Assembly (NCBI GenBank): GCA_934254815.1
Contig: CAKQME010000012.1
Coordinates: 10,244 to 74,243, forward strand
Length of the DNA: 64,000 nucleotides
Reading direction: 5' to 3'
Source of the DNA: an uncultured Clostridia bacterium
GTDB taxonomy: Bacteria; Bacillota; Clostridia; Christensenellales; Borkfalkiaceae
The translations under genes were made by a program, and so were the position numbers. Under the pieces are notes generated by a model, which ran no database searches, was not told the DNA's origin, and saw only the letters and a list, made by a program, of their open reading frames with translations. Positions 35,389-43,166 of this stretch are shown here, one piece after another; the stretch's first letter is position 1, and each line of letters begins with the position of its first letter.

Positions 35389-36561
35389 TTATTCTTCGGT
35401 TATACCCGACAACATAGCCTGACCGCACGGCTTTGTGCATATAAGGTCGGCATATTTTACCAAAGTAGCCGTATAAGTCGGTTTACCCGCATTTTGTTTA
35501 AGTATTTTCCCCTCGTCGCCCTCAAGCCATTTCCAGTCGCAGAGCTGATGGAGAGTGAACTCGTCGGTATTTAAAAGATACATCGTACCCGACGGGCAGA
35601 ATCTGTCGGAAACTATGGGTATACCGTTATAAGAAAGCGCGGTATAGCCGCCTGCAAGGTTCATAACGTCCATATTTCTCTTATAGGTCGCAAGGTGTTT
35701 CTGGAAAGCTCTTTTTACGCCCGAAGAACAGACTATGAAATTTACTTTACTGCCCGCGTTTTCGTCGAGATAGTCTATAGCTTTCTGAATTTCGGTTTCG
35801 GTTATAGCCCCGACGTTGGTTTTCATGTAGGGTATAAGCCATTTATGAGTCGCTCTCGACAAGCCGTAAATACTGCCCGTGCTTTTGAAAATCGCGCCCA
35901 AACCGGTTATTTCATTGTTATAAGACCCCTGAACATGAATGGTTACGCCCGAATCTATATCGCCTGTTTCCAGCTGCACGCCGTCTACGGTTATCTTTTT
36001 ATTGTCGCGGTCTACGTCTATAACCTTTCTTCTGCCGTATTCGAGATCTTCGCCGTCGGAAGAATAGAAAGACACCAACATACCGACAACGAAATTTTTC
36101 ACATTGTCGCAAGGTATTACGTTAGCCGCGTTTTTACCCGTGGCGGTAGCGAGAATACCGCTTCCGTCGCCGTATAACATTCTGCCGAAGTTGAACGCAG
36201 AAGCTTTTAAAAGCCCATCCATTTCGTCGTTGAGAAGATTGACGAACGCGCCCGCGTCGCTTTGAGAAGCTCTCATAGCCTTATCCGAAATTTCAATTGT
36301 TCCGTAAAGGTTTTTAAGGGTGGAAACGAACTGTTCGTAATTGTTGCCGGACGCGGCGGGCAAATCGCCGGTTTCCGAACCTGCGCCCACGCCCCCGTTT
36401 ATGCCGTATCTCGCAACTCTTCTTATTTCCTTGCCCCATACGTCCGCCGTGCTTTGTTTTATCTTCGCAAGCAACGGGTTCACCTCCGTATTGAGTTGTT
36501 CGGTGATCGCTCCCAGATATAAGGTTTTAAGCGCTTTATCCGCGCTTGACATTGTTACCAT
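35389..36561 (-). CDS. Phage major capsid protein
   Basis: 390 residues. HK97-fold coat protein as judged from the N-terminal long helix, the E-loop region (VARYGINGGVGAGSETGDLP), DAGAFVNLLNDEMDGLLKASAFNFGRMLYGDGSG near 105-138 taken in parts, and C-terminal strands ending in VKYADLICTKPCGQAML. Such coat proteins occur in podovirus-like prophages of Clostridia. It comes directly after the scaffold gene (3 bases). The reading frame is intact, without stops or frameshifts, so it could still be made. Confidence 0.8.
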   Translation of the reverse strand: MVTMSSADKALKTLYLGAITEQLNTEVNPLLAKIKQSTADVWGKEIRRVARYGINGGVGAGSETGDLPAASGNNYEQFVSTLKNLYGTIEISDKAMRASQSDAGAFVNLLNDEMDGLLKASAFNFGRMLYGDGSGILATATGKNAANVIPCDNVKNFVVGMLVSFYSSDGEDLEYGRRKVIDVDRDNKKITVDGVQLETGDIDSGVTIHVQGSYNNEITGLGAIFKSTGSIYGLSRATHKWLIPYMKTNVGAITETEIQKAIDYLDENAGSKVNFIVCSSGVKRAFQKHLATYKRNMDVMNLAGGYTALSYNGIPIVSDRFCPSGTMYLLNTDEFTLHQLCDWKWLEGDEGKILKQNAGKPTYTATLVKYADLICTKPCGQAMLSGITEE

Positions 36562-36564
36562 ATT

Positions 36565-37092
36565 TTAAAATTCTCCTTTAACTTTTATAAATTCTCTCGC
36601 CAATTCGCCCGCCTCGGCAAGAGTTTTAGGTTTGAAAGGCGGCGCGTAAACCGCGCTGCCTTTACAAAAGCTTGCGGGCGATCTGTGTCTGACAAGCTCG
36701 TCGATATAATCGTCTTGTTTGTCGGGCGCGGAACGAAAGACCCCGTCGGGTTTGTTTTCGTTTTCCACGCCCGATTCAAGTTGTCCGCCCGTCGGTTTCC
36801 TCGCGGTTTCGCCGTCGCCGCTAAGGTTGTTTTCCCCTATCGCGGAATTTCCTGCCGAAGCGTCTTCCGACGTATATTTCGCCTTTTCTTCCGCGATTCC
36901 CTCCTCTAACGCTTTAAGCCGTTGACTGCGCCTTGTAAATTCGGCTTGCAAACGTTCGTAGGCGCGGTAAAGAGCTTCGACGCTCGTAAATTTACCAATT
37001 GCGAAGAGTTTATCGGTCGCGCCGTTATTCTTTTCCGCCTCCGCGGATTGCGCCGTTTTTACACTCTCCTCAATCGTCGTATTCTGCTCCAT
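36565..37092 (-). CDS. Capsid scaffold-like protein
   Basis: 175 residues, acidic and helical, with a coiled-coil centre (LYRAYERLQAEFTRRSQRLKA near 40-60), a disordered Gly/Asp/Asn linker (80-130) and a basic helical C-terminus (FKPKTLAEAGELAREFIKVKG). Composition and the slot between portal and coat genes are those of scaffold proteins, whose C-terminal helix binds the coat. GGAGG precedes the ATG. Confidence 0.7.
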   Translation of the reverse strand: MEQNTTIEESVKTAQSAEAEKNNGATDKLFAIGKFTSVEALYRAYERLQAEFTRRSQRLKALEEGIAEEKAKYTSEDASAGNSAIGENNLSGDGETARKPTGGQLESGVENENKPDGVFRSAPDKQDDYIDELVRHRSPASFCKGSAVYAPPFKPKTLAEAGELAREFIKVKGEF

Positions 37093-37111
37093 AACTACCT
37101 CCCTTTTTGCG

Positions 37112-38953
37112 TCAATTCATATTTTGTTTTTCTTTATTTGTTTCGATAATCGTTCTATGCGCTCTTAAATGTTCAAGCGCGTTCTTTTTTCTACTCGGGT
37201 CGTTTCTGACCTCTTCGCTGTCCGTCGACAATAAAAACCGCGTATGCTCGGCAATATGCAAGGCGTGGTCGTCGTATTCGTCAACTTCCGTTGGGGTTTT
37301 AAAACCGTTCACGTTTTCGCCGTCGGCTTTGTTTATCTGCAACTTTTCGATATCGAGCGCATTGTCTATCGAACCGAAACCGAGCATTTCAAGTACTTTT
37401 GCCTTTGTGCGTTCGTTCATTCTGCCGGTTTCGTCGGATAAAATGCCCGTCTTTAACAAATCGTAAACCGCGCTCTTTTTCTGCGCGGGCGTAAACGACA
37501 ATTCGTTTTCCGTATCGAACACCACGTCGTCGGAACTTAAATCGGACGCCTTGAAATAGAACAGCTCCACTTTACCCGTATCGCCAGCCGTCTTCATAAG
37601 TCTTTCGGACGTCGCGAACTGACGGAAAAGTCTTATTATATGTTGCGCCATAAGCTTGACCGCCGTTCTTACGTTTTCGCCCGAAGCCGTCATACGCGTA
37701 TCTTCCTGTTCGATTAAAAGCTGCAACGCCACGCCCGAAGTCACCACTCCGCCGATATCGGAAGAACGCGACAATTCGCTTACGCCGCTAATTAAGATAA
37801 ACTCGTTTAAAAGTCTGTCTTCTTCATAAGAAAGGTCGTTCGGAACTCCGCCCGTTCCCATCACCGACGGCGGATTCGTACCTTGGCGATAAACTATTAT
37901 TTTACCGGGCGACAGCCCCTCTTCGGCTAAATCGTCGGTATCGACAGACCCGTCTTCTACGGTAATAACGCCCATGCTGAGACGGTTTAAATACTCTTGT
38001 TTTCTGTTTTTCACCGCGTTATACGCCCGCTGAACGGGTATAAGCCTTTCCACCATCGACGAGCCGAAAAACGCGCCCGCCTGAGTTATCGACGACTGTC
38101 GGATAAACGGAAAATCTCTTCTGCCCTCTCTGCCGTTTACAAACGGCAATCCGCCTATATGAAGTATCTTTTTATCCGCGACCACTATAAGTCTGCCGTC
38201 GGGAAATTTCTCGGTAGGTCGCTCGTATTTTTCGATTAAAAGAACGGAATCGTGCAGAACGCCTTTACCGTCCGCCGCCCCGCCGAGCGTAAACACGTCT
38301 ACGTCGCCGCCCTTGACCTCCACGCCGTAAGTTCTGTAAACTTCTTCGCGTCTCACGGCTTTGGCGTGTATAAGGCTTTCGACGTCGTCGAGATTTTCGG
38401 CGCAGAGCGAATCGGGGAATATTTCGAACGGAGAAACGACTTCGACCGCAACGTCGCCCTCGTAAATCGGTTTGCCGTCTTTCCGCCCGACGTATTTCCC
38501 GCCCGCATTATTCCAGATTACTTTATAAAACGCCGTCCCGCAGGTTTCGCTCCATACGGTAGCGCGGAATATCGCGTCGTCGAGTCCCGCACGATGGTAA
38601 GTGGAGTTGAGTACGGACGTAGTCAATTTTGCCGTCTTTACGTCTTTTTCCTCGCTGCCCGACGCCCTTACGCTCATAACGGGGCGAACTCTCGTAAGCC
38701 TCGCCACGCGCGAATCGATTATAGGCGCGATATGATTATAACAATTCCTGTCCTGCCAGAAGTAATATTTGTCCTCTTCTTCGACTTCGCCGTTGGCGGC
38801 TATTTCGCAATATTGTCTGCCGGCGAGATAATTAAGATTTAATTCCCATTGTTTTTCTATGACTCTGCGTTCGCGTTGACGATTATAAAAGTCCTCGTAT
38901 AAGGCGTTTACCAAATCTTCGTAGAACAATTCTTTTTCAGTTTTTTTTGCCAT
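37112..38953 (-). CDS. Phage portal protein (P22-like)
   Basis: 613 residues, expected to form the dodecameric DNA gate at one capsid corner. The N-terminal part (NLNYLAGRQYCEIAANG near 48-64; NHIAPIIDSRVARLTRVRP near 91-109) and the middle (FPFIRQSSITQAGAFFGSSMVERLIPVQRAYN, read in parts, near 280-310) match P22-type portals. A long helical stem and crown follow. The gene is complete. Confidence 0.82.
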   Translation of the reverse strand: MAKKTEKELFYEDLVNALYEDFYNRQRERRVIEKQWELNLNYLAGRQYCEIAANGEVEEEDKYYFWQDRNCYNHIAPIIDSRVARLTRVRPVMSVRASGSEEKDVKTAKLTTSVLNSTYHRAGLDDAIFRATVWSETCGTAFYKVIWNNAGGKYVGRKDGKPIYEGDVAVEVVSPFEIFPDSLCAENLDDVESLIHAKAVRREEVYRTYGVEVKGGDVDVFTLGGAADGKGVLHDSVLLIEKYERPTEKFPDGRLIVVADKKILHIGGLPFVNGREGRRDFPFIRQSSITQAGAFFGSSMVERLIPVQRAYNAVKNRKQEYLNRLSMGVITVEDGSVDTDDLAEEGLSPGKIIVYRQGTNPPSVMGTGGVPNDLSYEEDRLLNEFILISGVSELSRSSDIGGVVTSGVALQLLIEQEDTRMTASGENVRTAVKLMAQHIIRLFRQFATSERLMKTAGDTGKVELFYFKASDLSSDDVVFDTENELSFTPAQKKSAVYDLLKTGILSDETGRMNERTKAKVLEMLGFGSIDNALDIEKLQINKADGENVNGFKTPTEVDEYDDHALHIAEHTRFLLSTDSEEVRNDPSRKKNALEHLRAHRTIIETNKEKQNMN

Positions 38954-39134
38954 ATGGTTTTACCTCGCTCGCCTTACACAACTCGCGGGCAAGCGCGTCG
39001 TAAAGCTCTTTTATACACTTTTCGCACAATCTCACCTGAGCGTATTCGCCGTTTAAGTAAATTTCGCGCTCGACGAGATTATCGCACCCGTCGGTGTCGC
39101 ATTTAAGTTGCAGGTTCCTTTTTTCTATTAACAT
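38937..39134 (-). CDS. Small zinc-ribbon-like protein in phage cassette
   Basis: 65 residues from the ATG at 39134, chosen for the GGAGG site. Two Cys pairs (KCDTDGCDN and RLCEKCIKE) make a treble-clef or zinc-ribbon likely. It overlaps the gene before it by 32 bases and the portal gene by 17. Possible nucleic-acid or protein adaptor; no family assigned. Confidence 0.6.
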   Translation of the reverse strand: MLIEKRNLQLKCDTDGCDNLVEREIYLNGEYAQVRLCEKCIKELYDALARELCKASEVKPYGKKN

Positions 39135-39432
39135 CTGCTTCCTCCCTGATTTTTTTGATGAGTAATTTCTTTTGTTTTTCGAGTTCTTCGTCGGATAAAA
39201 ACGCAAGGTCGCTATCCTCTCCTCCAAGCCCCAGCATTATCTTTATCGCGGATATATCGGGCGGAACGTTTTTAGTCGTAACTTTCTTTTTAATAAGCAC
39301 CAATTCTCCGTCGTTATCCGAATATTCCTCTACCGTTTCCGTCGTATCGTAACCGACGGCTTTTTTATAGAGAGCGTCTTTTACCTTTTCGCTCGCGTTT
39401 TTATCGGTCGCTTTATTATCTTCGCATCTCAC
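39103..39432 (-). CDS. Terminase-small-subunit-like protein
   Basis: 109 residues. The stretch ALYKKAVGYDTTETVEEYSD followed by KVTTKNVPPDISAIKIMLG resembles the C-terminal region of phage small terminases (family style VPPDxxAIxFWL). A DNA-binding N-terminal domain is not obvious, so this may be a shortened form. It lies after the large terminase gene (4-base ATGA overlap); usually the small subunit comes first. Confidence 0.5.
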   Translation of the reverse strand: MRCEDNKATDKNASEKVKDALYKKAVGYDTTETVEEYSDNDGELVLIKKKVTTKNVPPDISAIKIMLGLGGEDSDLAFLSDEELEKQKKLLIKKIREEADVNRKKEPAT

Positions 39433-40847
39433 ATTCGCCTTTTCCTCCCGATTTTTTTGATAAGACGTTCTTTATCTCTCTGCACCGCCGTTTTCGCTTC
39501 GGGTTTCGTATCCGTCCGCGGACGGGAAGCGATAAAGTACCTGAGTTCGTCAAGACAATGGTCGTCGCGTTTAATCGGCGCGTCTCCGTCGCCCCAGCGA
39601 TAACTTTTAAGTTCGCGTATTAAATTCACGCAGCATTTAAAAATAAAGATTTTATCGTTTTTAAAATATTCTTTTACCCGCGCGATGCCTGAAAATAAAT
39701 TCTTGTCGACGTTCGGGTTTACGGCTATGCCGCGTTCGTAAAACAATTCGGTAACGCTTTTAACGCTCGCAAGAGTCTTCTGGTTGGCCGCAGAGTCTAT
39801 AAGCGCGGTAATTCTCCCGTCGTAATCCCTGCGCCAGCCTATTTCGTCTGAAATACGTTTTATTTCTTCGCTATGATAGTCGATATCCTTTTTCGCCGCG
39901 AAATGCTCCGCCGCAACGTAAACAACGCCGTCGTAATCGACGTAATACCAGTGACATGACAACGGATTGTTAAGCCCCGGATCGATAGATAAATTGTTTT
40001 GCCATTCGAAAGGCAATTCAACGGGGTCGATAACGTGTTTATCGGGGTCAAACTCGGTATACACAAGCCCTTGCGCGTCTTTGAATCTGCCGAATTTACG
40101 CGATTCGAGTTCGCTTTCGGGCAACGACGAAGAAAATTCTTCTATTTCGTTTTTATCGAGAAAGGGATTATCCGCCCACTCGATAAACTCGCACCACACC
40201 TCGTCGGAATCGGCCGAGTTGAGATAAATTTCGTCATAGATAAAAGTAAGCCCTTTAAGCGGAGTCATCGTGCCGAAAATATCGCCCTTTTTATCGAGAA
40301 CTCGCATTTTACTTTCGCGGTAAATATCTTCGGGCGGTTCTTCGTCGAACCACACGAAATCGAGCGAACTGCCCTGAAATTTCTCCCTGCCCTGATCGCA
40401 ACTTTTAAAACCTATCGTCGAAATTCCGCCGAACACGTTTTTAATTTTGAGCTGGTCGATAATACCGTTTTCGAGGTTATCTTTTCTGCCCGAACTCATA
40501 ATCACGTCAGCTATCCATTCTCTCGGCAGATATTTGAGAATTTTTCTCTGCGCAACGTCGCGCTGAACTTCTCTCGACAGCGACACCGCCCAACCGAAAA
40601 CGTCCTTGCGGTTTTTTCTGTACGGGTGAATACCTCTCGCCATGTAGATAGCTTCCACTGCTCCGCATTCGGTTTTTCCGCTGCGGTTACCGCCGAAAAC
40701 CCAACGGTTACGCTTGGGGCTTTTATGAAACGCCAACTGTTTTTCGTGAATTTTTTCGCCCGTGTTGTAATTATTGATAAGATAATTTTTACGCCTGTCG
40801 AGTTCGTCGCAAATTTTAGTTAAAGTAATAGCATAATCTTCGTTCAT
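39429..40847 (-). CDS. Phage terminase large subunit
   Basis: DNA-packaging motor of 472 residues from the ATG at 40847 (the longer in-frame version begins at a TTG within the promoter). Walker A: FGGNRSGKTE near 51-60. Walker B: LDFVWFDEEPPED near 162-174. The nuclease domain follows, with Asp-containing strands NLSIDPGLNNPLSC near 290 and ALIDSAANQK near 360. The ATPase and nuclease motifs are intact. A promoter lies just upstream, so the cassette can be transcribed on its own. Confidence 0.85.
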   Translation of the reverse strand: MNEDYAITLTKICDELDRRKNYLINNYNTGEKIHEKQLAFHKSPKRNRWVFGGNRSGKTECGAVEAIYMARGIHPYRKNRKDVFGWAVSLSREVQRDVAQRKILKYLPREWIADVIMSSGRKDNLENGIIDQLKIKNVFGGISTIGFKSCDQGREKFQGSSLDFVWFDEEPPEDIYRESKMRVLDKKGDIFGTMTPLKGLTFIYDEIYLNSADSDEVWCEFIEWADNPFLDKNEIEEFSSSLPESELESRKFGRFKDAQGLVYTEFDPDKHVIDPVELPFEWQNNLSIDPGLNNPLSCHWYYVDYDGVVYVAAEHFAAKKDIDYHSEEIKRISDEIGWRRDYDGRITALIDSAANQKTLASVKSVTELFYERGIAVNPNVDKNLFSGIARVKEYFKNDKIFIFKCCVNLIRELKSYRWGDGDAPIKRDDHCLDELRYFIASRPRTDTKPEAKTAVQRDKERLIKKIGRKRRM

Positions 40848-40881
40848 AAAAATTTTCCGCGCACCTCCCGACTGCGCCGAG

Positions 40882-40910
40882 ATGATAACACGGAAATTCC
40901 TAATATTCAA
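40882..40910 (-). promoter_or_regulatory. Promoter of the phage cassette
   Basis: On the minus strand TTGAAT (40910-40905), 17 bases, TATCAT (40887-40882), placing the start about 28 bases before the terL ATG. Confidence 0.5.
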
Positions 40911-40977
40911 GTTTTACTGTACTTTTTTTATAAAAAATTTTTTTTGCCGCAGATTTTTATCGCAGATCAGAAATCGC

Positions 40978-41006
40978 TTGAACAATAATAATTTTTTTGC
41001 TACAAT
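40978..41006 (+). promoter_or_regulatory. Promoter reading into a gene fragment and GNAT gene
   Basis: TTGAAC (40978-40983), 17 bases, TACAAT (41001-41006) on the plus strand. It faces away from the phage cassette. Confidence 0.5.
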
Positions 41007-41013
41007 ATTTACA

Positions 41014-41139
41014 GTGGTTTTTGTTCGAGGAAGTCTGACCGGATATGCGGGCGGTATCGATAAAAAAATCGAATTGTTAAAATCAGAGAAAGTCGACGTT
41101 ACAAAACTTACCGTACCGAAAAAAGGCTCGGCGTTATAA
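41014..41139 (+). pseudogene. C-terminal remnant of an unidentified gene
   Basis: A 41-codon stretch beginning at a GTG without ribosome site reads VVFVRGSLTGYAGGIDKK and ends KLTVPKKGSAL. It looks like the end of a real globular protein: regular composition and codon use like the host, unlike the AT-rich bases before it. No start, no complete domain. The break lies directly beside the phage cassette promoter, so a deletion or insertion may have removed the rest. Confidence 0.45.
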
Positions 41140-41191
41140 ATAAACATATAAACAGAAAAAAATCGTAAAACATCTATTTTAAGGAGTTTGA

Positions 41192-41650
41192 ATGGACAGT
41201 TTGACCATAAGAAAAGCAAATGAAAACGATATACGTTCAATTTATGAAATGATAAACGGTCTGGCGACTTACGAAAAACGTCCCGAAGATATGACGGGAA
41301 CTGTCGAAGCGCTGAAATTCTGGCTTTTTGAAAAAAAGATCGCAACTGCGGTTATAGCCGAAATTAAAGATAAACCCATAGGCTACGCAATATATTATCC
41401 CGTTTTTGCTTCATTTGCAGCGAAAGCTAACGTTCATATAGAAGACATATTCATAAAGCCCGAATACCGCGGTCAAGGTTTCGGCAAAGAATTTTTTTAC
41501 AAACTTTCAGAAATGATAAAAAGCGACGGTTACTCGAAATCGGAATGGAGTTGTCTCGATTGGAATGTTTCTTCAATTGAATTTTATAAAAAGATCGGCG
41601 CGGCGCAAGAAAGCGGAAGAGTTTATTTTGAATATCCGCCGAAAAAATAA
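41192..41650 (+). CDS. GNAT acetyltransferase, diamine/spermidine type
   Basis: 152 residues, acetyl-CoA-dependent N-acetyltransferase. The acetyl-CoA loop is EDIFIKPEYRGQGFGKEF near 89-106 (Q/RxxGxG/A form RGQGFG). The start (LTIRKANENDIRSIYEMI) and SCLDWNVSSIEFYKKIGA near 125-142 are those of the SSAT/thialysine acetyltransferase branch, which acts on polyamines or lysine analogues. AAGGAG precedes the ATG. Confidence 0.88.
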   Translation: MDSLTIRKANENDIRSIYEMINGLATYEKRPEDMTGTVEALKFWLFEKKIATAVIAEIKDKPIGYAIYYPVFASFAAKANVHIEDIFIKPEYRGQGFGKEFFYKLSEMIKSDGYSKSEWSCLDWNVSSIEFYKKIGAAQESGRVYFEYPPKK

Positions 41651-41741
41651 GTATAAAATAATACTTAATGATTGAAATTCGGAGTGGCACATCACAATAA
41701 GCATGTAATTGCCGGGTAAATCATAATTTACGGAGGTTACA

Positions 41742-42197
41742 ATGGAACTGATTGTAAAGCATTTTTCGGAATTAAGTACGGAAGAATTATTTGAAATTTA
41801 TAAGTTACGCGTTTCGGTCTTTGTCGTGGAACAAAAATGCCCATATCAGGAAGTTGACGAAGCAGATCGCGTTGCTTATCATCTTTGGCTTAAAGATAAT
41901 GACGGCATACAGGCTTACGCGAGAGTTCTTCCGTCGGGCGTTACTTTTCCGACAGTATCGCTCGGTCGCGTTATTGCGGTAAAGCGTCATTGCGGATTAG
42001 GTAGTCGGATTGTGACGGCGGCGATACAGATAGCCGAAGCAAAGTTAAATGCGAAAGAAATCACAATCGAAGCACAAGTCTACGCCCGCTCGCTGTATGA
42101 AAAACACGGTTTTCGGCAATCATCTGAAGAATTTTTAGAAGACGGAATTCCGCATATACAAATGCGCAGACACCGCGCTGACACAGTAGAAGAATAA
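41742..42197 (+). CDS. GNAT acetyltransferase, ElaA family
   Basis: 151 residues. ElaA-type signatures: YKLRVSVFVVEQKCPYQEVDEAD near 20-42 (read in parts) and SLGRVIAVKRHCGLGSRI near 73-90 as acetyl-CoA site; the end YEKHGFRQSSEEFLEDGIPH is typical. The substrate of ElaA proteins is not established. GGAGG precedes the ATG. Confidence 0.88.
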   Translation: MELIVKHFSELSTEELFEIYKLRVSVFVVEQKCPYQEVDEADRVAYHLWLKDNDGIQAYARVLPSGVTFPTVSLGRVIAVKRHCGLGSRIVTAAIQIAEAKLNAKEITIEAQVYARSLYEKHGFRQSSEEFLEDGIPHIQMRRHRADTVEE

Positions 42198-42211
42198 ACG
42201 GAGAAAACCGT

Positions 42212-42342
42212 TTGACTTTATTAAAAAAATGTGCTAAAATAAGCGCAATTAAAAAAATATTTGCCACCGGGCAAAAGAATGTTAAGCATTCATATACTTA
42301 TCGTTAGGTCTTTGAAGATAAGTATATGGGTGCTTATTTTTT
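42212..42342 (+). promoter_or_regulatory. Promoter and attenuator leader of pnuC
   Basis: Promoter TTGACT (42212-42217), 17 bases, TAAAAT (42235-42240). The leader holds a small TTGCC-ACCG-GGCAA hairpin (42261-42274), then a GAATG/CATTC hairpin (42277-42291). The latter overlaps the left arm of a 19-bp near-perfect terminator (arms 42284-42302 and 42317-42335, two mismatches), followed by ATTTTTTC and the gene's GGAGG. The mutually exclusive hairpins suggest regulated termination; PnuC genes are known riboswitch targets in other Firmicutes, but I cannot match this leader to a known class. Confidence 0.65.
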
Positions 42343-42353
42343 CGGAGGTTTAT

Positions 42354-43052
42354 ATGAAATCGCTTAAATCAATAGTAAAATATTTTTCGGCAGGAGAAAT
42401 TCTGTTATGGAGTTTATCCGTAATTTTAATTATCTCATCGTTCTGTATTTTCGACAGAACCAACTAACTGACGCTTGCCGCGTCGCTTATCGGAGTAACT
42501 TCTTGGATTTTTAACGCGAAAGGCAATCCGACAGGTCAGATTCTTATGATCGTTTTCAGCTTGCTTTACGGGTACATTTCATTTGTTTTTACATACTACG
42601 GCAAAATGCTTACATACGTTTGTATGACAATGCCTATGGCGGTTTTCGCTTTGATTTCCTGGCTGAAAAATCCATATAAAGGCAACAAATCCGAAGTAAA
42701 AGTCAATCGTCTGAAGAAGAACGAACCGTTATTTATGTGGCTTGCCGCGGCTGTTATAACGTTAATCTTTTACTTTATATTAAAGGCTTTCGACACGAAA
42801 AAAATAATTCCGAGTACGATATCGGTTACGACGAGTTTTCTCGCTGTATATCTTACTTTCAGAAGAAGTCCTTTTTATGCGATAGGCTACGCGGCAAACG
42901 ACGTAGTTTTGATTATATTATGGACTTTGGCCGCGATAGAAAATATCTCCTATCTTTCTGTAATAGTTTGTTTCATAGCATTTCTCGCGAACGATATATA
43001 CGGTTTTATAAGTTGGCGGAAAATGGCGAAAAGACAAGCCGAAAACGAATAA
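42354..43052 (+). pseudogene. pnuC: Nicotinamide riboside transporter PnuC with in-frame stop
   Basis: Seven-helix vitamin transporter of the PnuC family, broken by one nonsense codon. The first 37 codons (MKSLKSIVKYFSAGEIL to FDRTN) end at TAA 42465-42467. The same frame then continues without interruption with LTLAASLIGVTSWIFNAKGN and on to the end at 43052. In the family a Tyr commonly stands at this position (FDRxNYLT), so a TAC or TAT to TAA change explains it. The remaining part keeps GNPTGQILMIVFSLLYGYIS and NDVVLIILW. Unless translation restarts at the ATG 42546, which would lose the first two helices, the gene is inactive. GGAGG precedes the original ATG. Confidence 0.85.
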
Positions 43053-43074
43053 AATTTACAAAACCGCATTTTCA

Positions 43075-43107
43075 AACAAAAAAATAAGGCGCGGCAGAAG
43101 CCGCGCC
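43075..43107 (-). terminator. Terminator of the lgt-mscL transcript
   Basis: GGCGCGGC (43088-43095), AGAA loop, GCCGCGCC (43100-43107). On the minus strand the hairpin is followed by TTATTTTTTTG. It may also stop plus-strand transcription from pnuC. Confidence 0.8.
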
Positions 43108-43166
43108 TGAATTTCAGTCTTTTTAATAAATGTCGACAACTTTTGTCGTCGTCCGAAATTTAAATT

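Noticed and set aside
31349..40847. Complete prophage
   Set aside because: No integrase, repressor, replication, lysis or tail-spike genes lie between the flanking host genes, and no flanking direct repeats were noticed.
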